A DNA stretch of 64,000 nt from Chrysomallon squamiferum (Eukaryota; Mollusca; Gastropoda; Neomphalida; Peltospiridae): NCBI GenBank assembly GCA_012295275.1, contig CM022675.1, forward strand, positions 2,851,536 through 2,915,535, read 5' to 3'. The stretch's first letter is position 1, and each line of letters begins with the position of its first letter. Shown piece after piece: positions 61,353 to 64,000 of this stretch. The notes beneath the pieces are model-generated. The model had not been told where the DNA came from. It did not search any database and saw only the letters and a list, made by a program, of their open reading frames with translations. The translations under genes and the position numbers were made by a program.

Positions 61353-62190
61353 CAGGGGAAGGCAAACATTTTAAAACAGGGGCTGCATGGATTTTACAGG
61401 AAGAGCACGAGGGCCAGAATATGAAATGAGAACAAAATAGATTTCAAAACGTGTATTTTATGTAAACAGTAAATTCACTTTTAACGAATGTTAGAAGAGT
61501 TAATGAGATTGTGTTGCAAACCACGAAGCTCAATTGATGAGGTGGACAAGAGAAGAACGTCATTTCAATGGCCGTCAGAGAGTTGCGAGCGGAGGTGATA
61601 CTTTGTATGTTGCATGTTCGAGATCAGCTGTTCACAATAAAATGTACTTCTGAAGATAATTACAATGCGCTGAACATGTTTAATAAATTGTGGAAATTTA
61701 CCAGATGGAAGGAGACATCATGAAAGAAGGAAAGAGGAAAAGAAGTGCGCAACTTATCTTTTAATTCATCATTGCATCATATCTACCAACTCCATCTGCA
61801 AGGAAGCTGTAGAATCTTCCACTGGGATTTCAAAAGGGTCACTGAACAATTTGAAATCTGCAGATAGTGGTCGGATACCTCCAAAACGGGAGACAAATTC
61901 TTTCCGCAGTGAACTGATGACTGCAGCACAAGTCAATATCTGGAAATGAAAAAGTAGCAAGTCAAAGAAAATGCTGAAATTGACCATTAGACAACTGGGA
62001 TTCCCACAAGCGTAGTTTAACTTCAAATGCTGTGAGTACATACATCTCTGGAACAAGAATGTCCTTACCTTGCAAACTGACATTGAGCATTTTGAGATGT
62101 GTGGTGAAAAGCAGCCATTTTGAGTCTACACGAGACAGCACTTCAGAAAAGTAGGTCACTACACGTACTAAAAAGTGCCATTTCATTGGG
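61353..62190 (-). mobile_element. hAT-superfamily transposon remnant (GTF2IRD2/ZBED5-like transposase)
   Basis: The left end CAGGGGAAGGCAAACATTTT looks like a hAT terminal repeat reading inward. On the - strand the transposase tail is present in pieces: 62186-61960 has HLKMLNVSLQGKDILVPEMY and KLRLWESQLSNGQFQHF, and 61940-61769 has LRKEFVSRFGGIRPLS, FKLFSDPFEIPVE and LQMELVDMMQ, matching the end of hAT transposases related to GTF2IRD2 and ZBED5. The two pieces are in different frames. The catalytic N-terminal part and the right end are not seen, so the element is truncated. Confidence 0.7.
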
Positions 62191-62202
62191 CATTTTTATT
62201 TA

Positions 62203-62207
62203 TTTAT

Positions 62208-62246
<39 letters not shown>
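62203..62246. repeat. (AAT)n microsatellite
   Basis: About 13 AAT units after a TTTA run; it marks the truncated side of the hAT remnant. Confidence 0.9.
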
Positions 62247-62247
<1 letters not shown>

Positions 62248-63280
62248 TTAATATAGGTGGAGCATGGGTACATTGTTATTTTATAATTTTACTGAATATA
62301 AACATCAATGTATATATATTGTCTGTCGGTGTATCACACACTCAAACATACAGTTATAATACATTTTGATTCCTCTTCCATATTGTTAATTTATTATTAA
62401 GTACATCTGTTCTTAATACCTAGTTTACAGTTATTTTGCTTTTTAAGACAATATTACAATTTTAATGAATTAAAATCACAGTATTTTTTCAATAAAGTTT
62501 GAAAAAAGGAGGAAAATGACCATAATTATAAGATCAAATATTGCTTTAACTCCATTATTTTTCAAGTTACCATCATAAATTTTATTGTAAGTTTTCTCCA
62601 TTCTCTATCCAATTCTGCAGAAATAATTTATCTCAGAGACATTTATTCTATTTTTTATTTCTTTTGTCACATACTGGGGCCCAATATTGAGTCTAATTGC
62701 CGAGGTATGAAAAGCCATAACTTTGATTCTGTTTTTTAAATGTATTTATTTATTTATTTCTATATCACATAGATACCTTAAGTGATAGAAAAGCAAAGGA
62801 GACCACAGAGAGGAACAGTAGGTGCCAGCAGGCAAATTTTTTCAGACTTTAATTTCTTATAATATGCAAAAAAGTTAGCATGTAATGAAAGCTGTAGCAA
62901 AAAGAAACAAAACACACAAAAAGTTATGACTCAAAAGGTATATGCAAATTGGTACGGCAAGTAATTTGGACTGTTTTCAGTCCTATTTTGGCTAATTTGC
63001 AGAAAGGGCTACTTTGGCCAGGTGTAGTTTGAAAAGTAATTGACACAAAAGTCTGAAAATCAACAAGAGTGATGGGTCCACCTTGCTAAATGACGACAAT
63101 ATTTTTCAGACCTGTATGTTTGTATGTGTGTTTACAATAACATGCTAAACATGCCAAAATTACAGATGGCAGAATCATTAAGATTGCAAACTGACACTAT
63201 AACGTCTGTTTTGGCCAATTTAAAAAATGCAGCCTGTGTTGTGAACAGTTTTTAAAGACCTTTCAAATGATACTAAAAAT
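62247..63280. other. AT-rich DNA, no gene recognised
   Basis: It may be the 3' flank of the - strand fragment beyond 63280. A run of C lies at 63291-63301. Confidence 0.4.
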
Positions 63281-63284
63281 ATTG

Positions 63285-64000
63285 TTAGTCCCCCCCCCCC
63301 CAAGAAAAAGTGACTTCTGACTTCACCCAATCAGCAGTTTGAATTAAAATTATTATTTCATTTCTGAGATACAAAAAGCATTTGTACTTCTGTAAGCTAA
63401 GAAGGCCTTTTCTCACAGGAAATACAGCTGTTTTCACTGAATCTTGCATGAATAGAATGAGCATCACACAAGGTCCAGATATGTCCATTTGTTAATGTCA
63501 TTGCAAAGTCTGACAGGCTGACAGATTCTACAACTGCCTGGTCTTCTATCTGTGGCCATTTGTGATGCAACACCTTTCCATAAAACTGACTGTTGCACTC
63601 TTATCATGTAGAATGGTCTGAATTTCTCCTATGTAGAAACTGTCTTCATAGCCAATGACTAAGTGCATGCCAGGTCAACCATTCTGGTAGGAGAAACTAG
63701 TCAGCAATGTCTTCCACAGTGTTAGAAGCATTGCTACCACTGTTGTCAGATGACATTTAATGACATTTTCTTTGACATTCTTCCTTCTTTTGTACACCTA
63801 TGTCTAGCTCCTGTACATTTTGTTCATCCTCACCACCAAGAAACTGCTTGAGACTGGCCACAAGCTTCTGGGTTACTTTCAGAAGTGTTGATTTCACCCT
63901 CAAAGTCAGCTTCTGGTACTGGACTTAAGCTTTGAGAGCCAAGAGCTGGTCTGTCACCTTTGCATAGGCTCTCAAAATGTGGTCAATATCTCTTGCAGTT
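63285..64000 (-). pseudogene. Decayed unrecognised coding region
   Basis: On the - strand, coding-like pieces appear in several frames: LTLRVKSTLLKVTQKLVASL, KQFLGGEDEQNVQELDIGVQ, LSHWL before a stop, FYIGEIQTILHDKSATVSFM, and VVESVSLSDFAMTLTNGHIW. The FYIGEI...VSFM part looks like a small SH3- or tudor-like fold found near the end of some transposon and host proteins. Several stops break it. It continues past the window edge, and the family is not known. Confidence 0.35.

Overview
This is nuclear DNA of an invertebrate animal, most likely a mollusc or another lophotrochozoan. The reasons are intron-rich genes with GT-AG splicing, AT-rich non-coding DNA, very dense micro- and minisatellites, TTAGGG-type interstitial telomere-like repeats, pogo/Tigger and hAT transposon remnants, and the gene content: a PDE11-like phosphodiesterase, an nSTAND NTPase with ankyrin repeats, and a macrodomain/RING/deltex protein. 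No bacterial features were seen. Species cannot be named from this sequence.

Layout: (1) 560-5361, + strand: the last six exons of a PDE11-like cyclic-nucleotide phosphodiesterase, with introns full of repeats. (2) 6500-10900: minisatellites and a decayed duplication of the 5' region of the next gene, plus a TATA promoter with a first exon (9084-9234). (3) 12303-17819, + strand: a four-exon STAND NTPase/ankyrin gene with a RHIM-like motif in its N-terminal exons. A 786-bp Tigger relic lies in intron 1, and two single-base gaps break the reading frame. (4) 17820-21370: repeats, telomere-like DNA and a broken duplicate of the end of a BTB-PHR gene. (5) 21499-28314, - strand: a decayed, intron-bearing copy of cytosolic methionyl-tRNA synthetase and two related unknown exons. 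(6) 29500-35700, + strand: exon-like islands that do not form an intact protein, with a tRNA-derived SINE. (7) 35980-37256, + strand: a broken BTB-BACK-PHR gene. (8) 38402-39235, - strand: an unrecognised terminal exon. (9) 41105-56419, + strand: the main gene, 17 coding exons for a protein of about 1551 residues with a KH-like region, several macro or macro-like domains, a C3HC4 RING and a deltex C-terminal domain. (10) 56420-64000: mostly empty AT-rich DNA, then a hAT transposase relic and decayed coding fragments on the - strand.

The two best genes look functionally related. One appears to be a nucleotide-switch receptor with a possible amyloid-type (RHIM-like) signalling motif. The other combines ADP-ribose-reading macrodomains with a deltex-type ubiquitin ligase in one chain, where vertebrates split the same parts between PARP9 and DTX3L. 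Their co-location in a duplication-rich, pseudogene-rich segment suggests an innate-immune accessory region; this is inference. In both genes the frame is restored by adding one base, always an A, at each break (two breaks in one gene, one in the other). This points to homopolymer errors in the assembly more than to gene death. The MARS1-like and BTB-PHR loci carry many different kinds of lesion and look truly dead.
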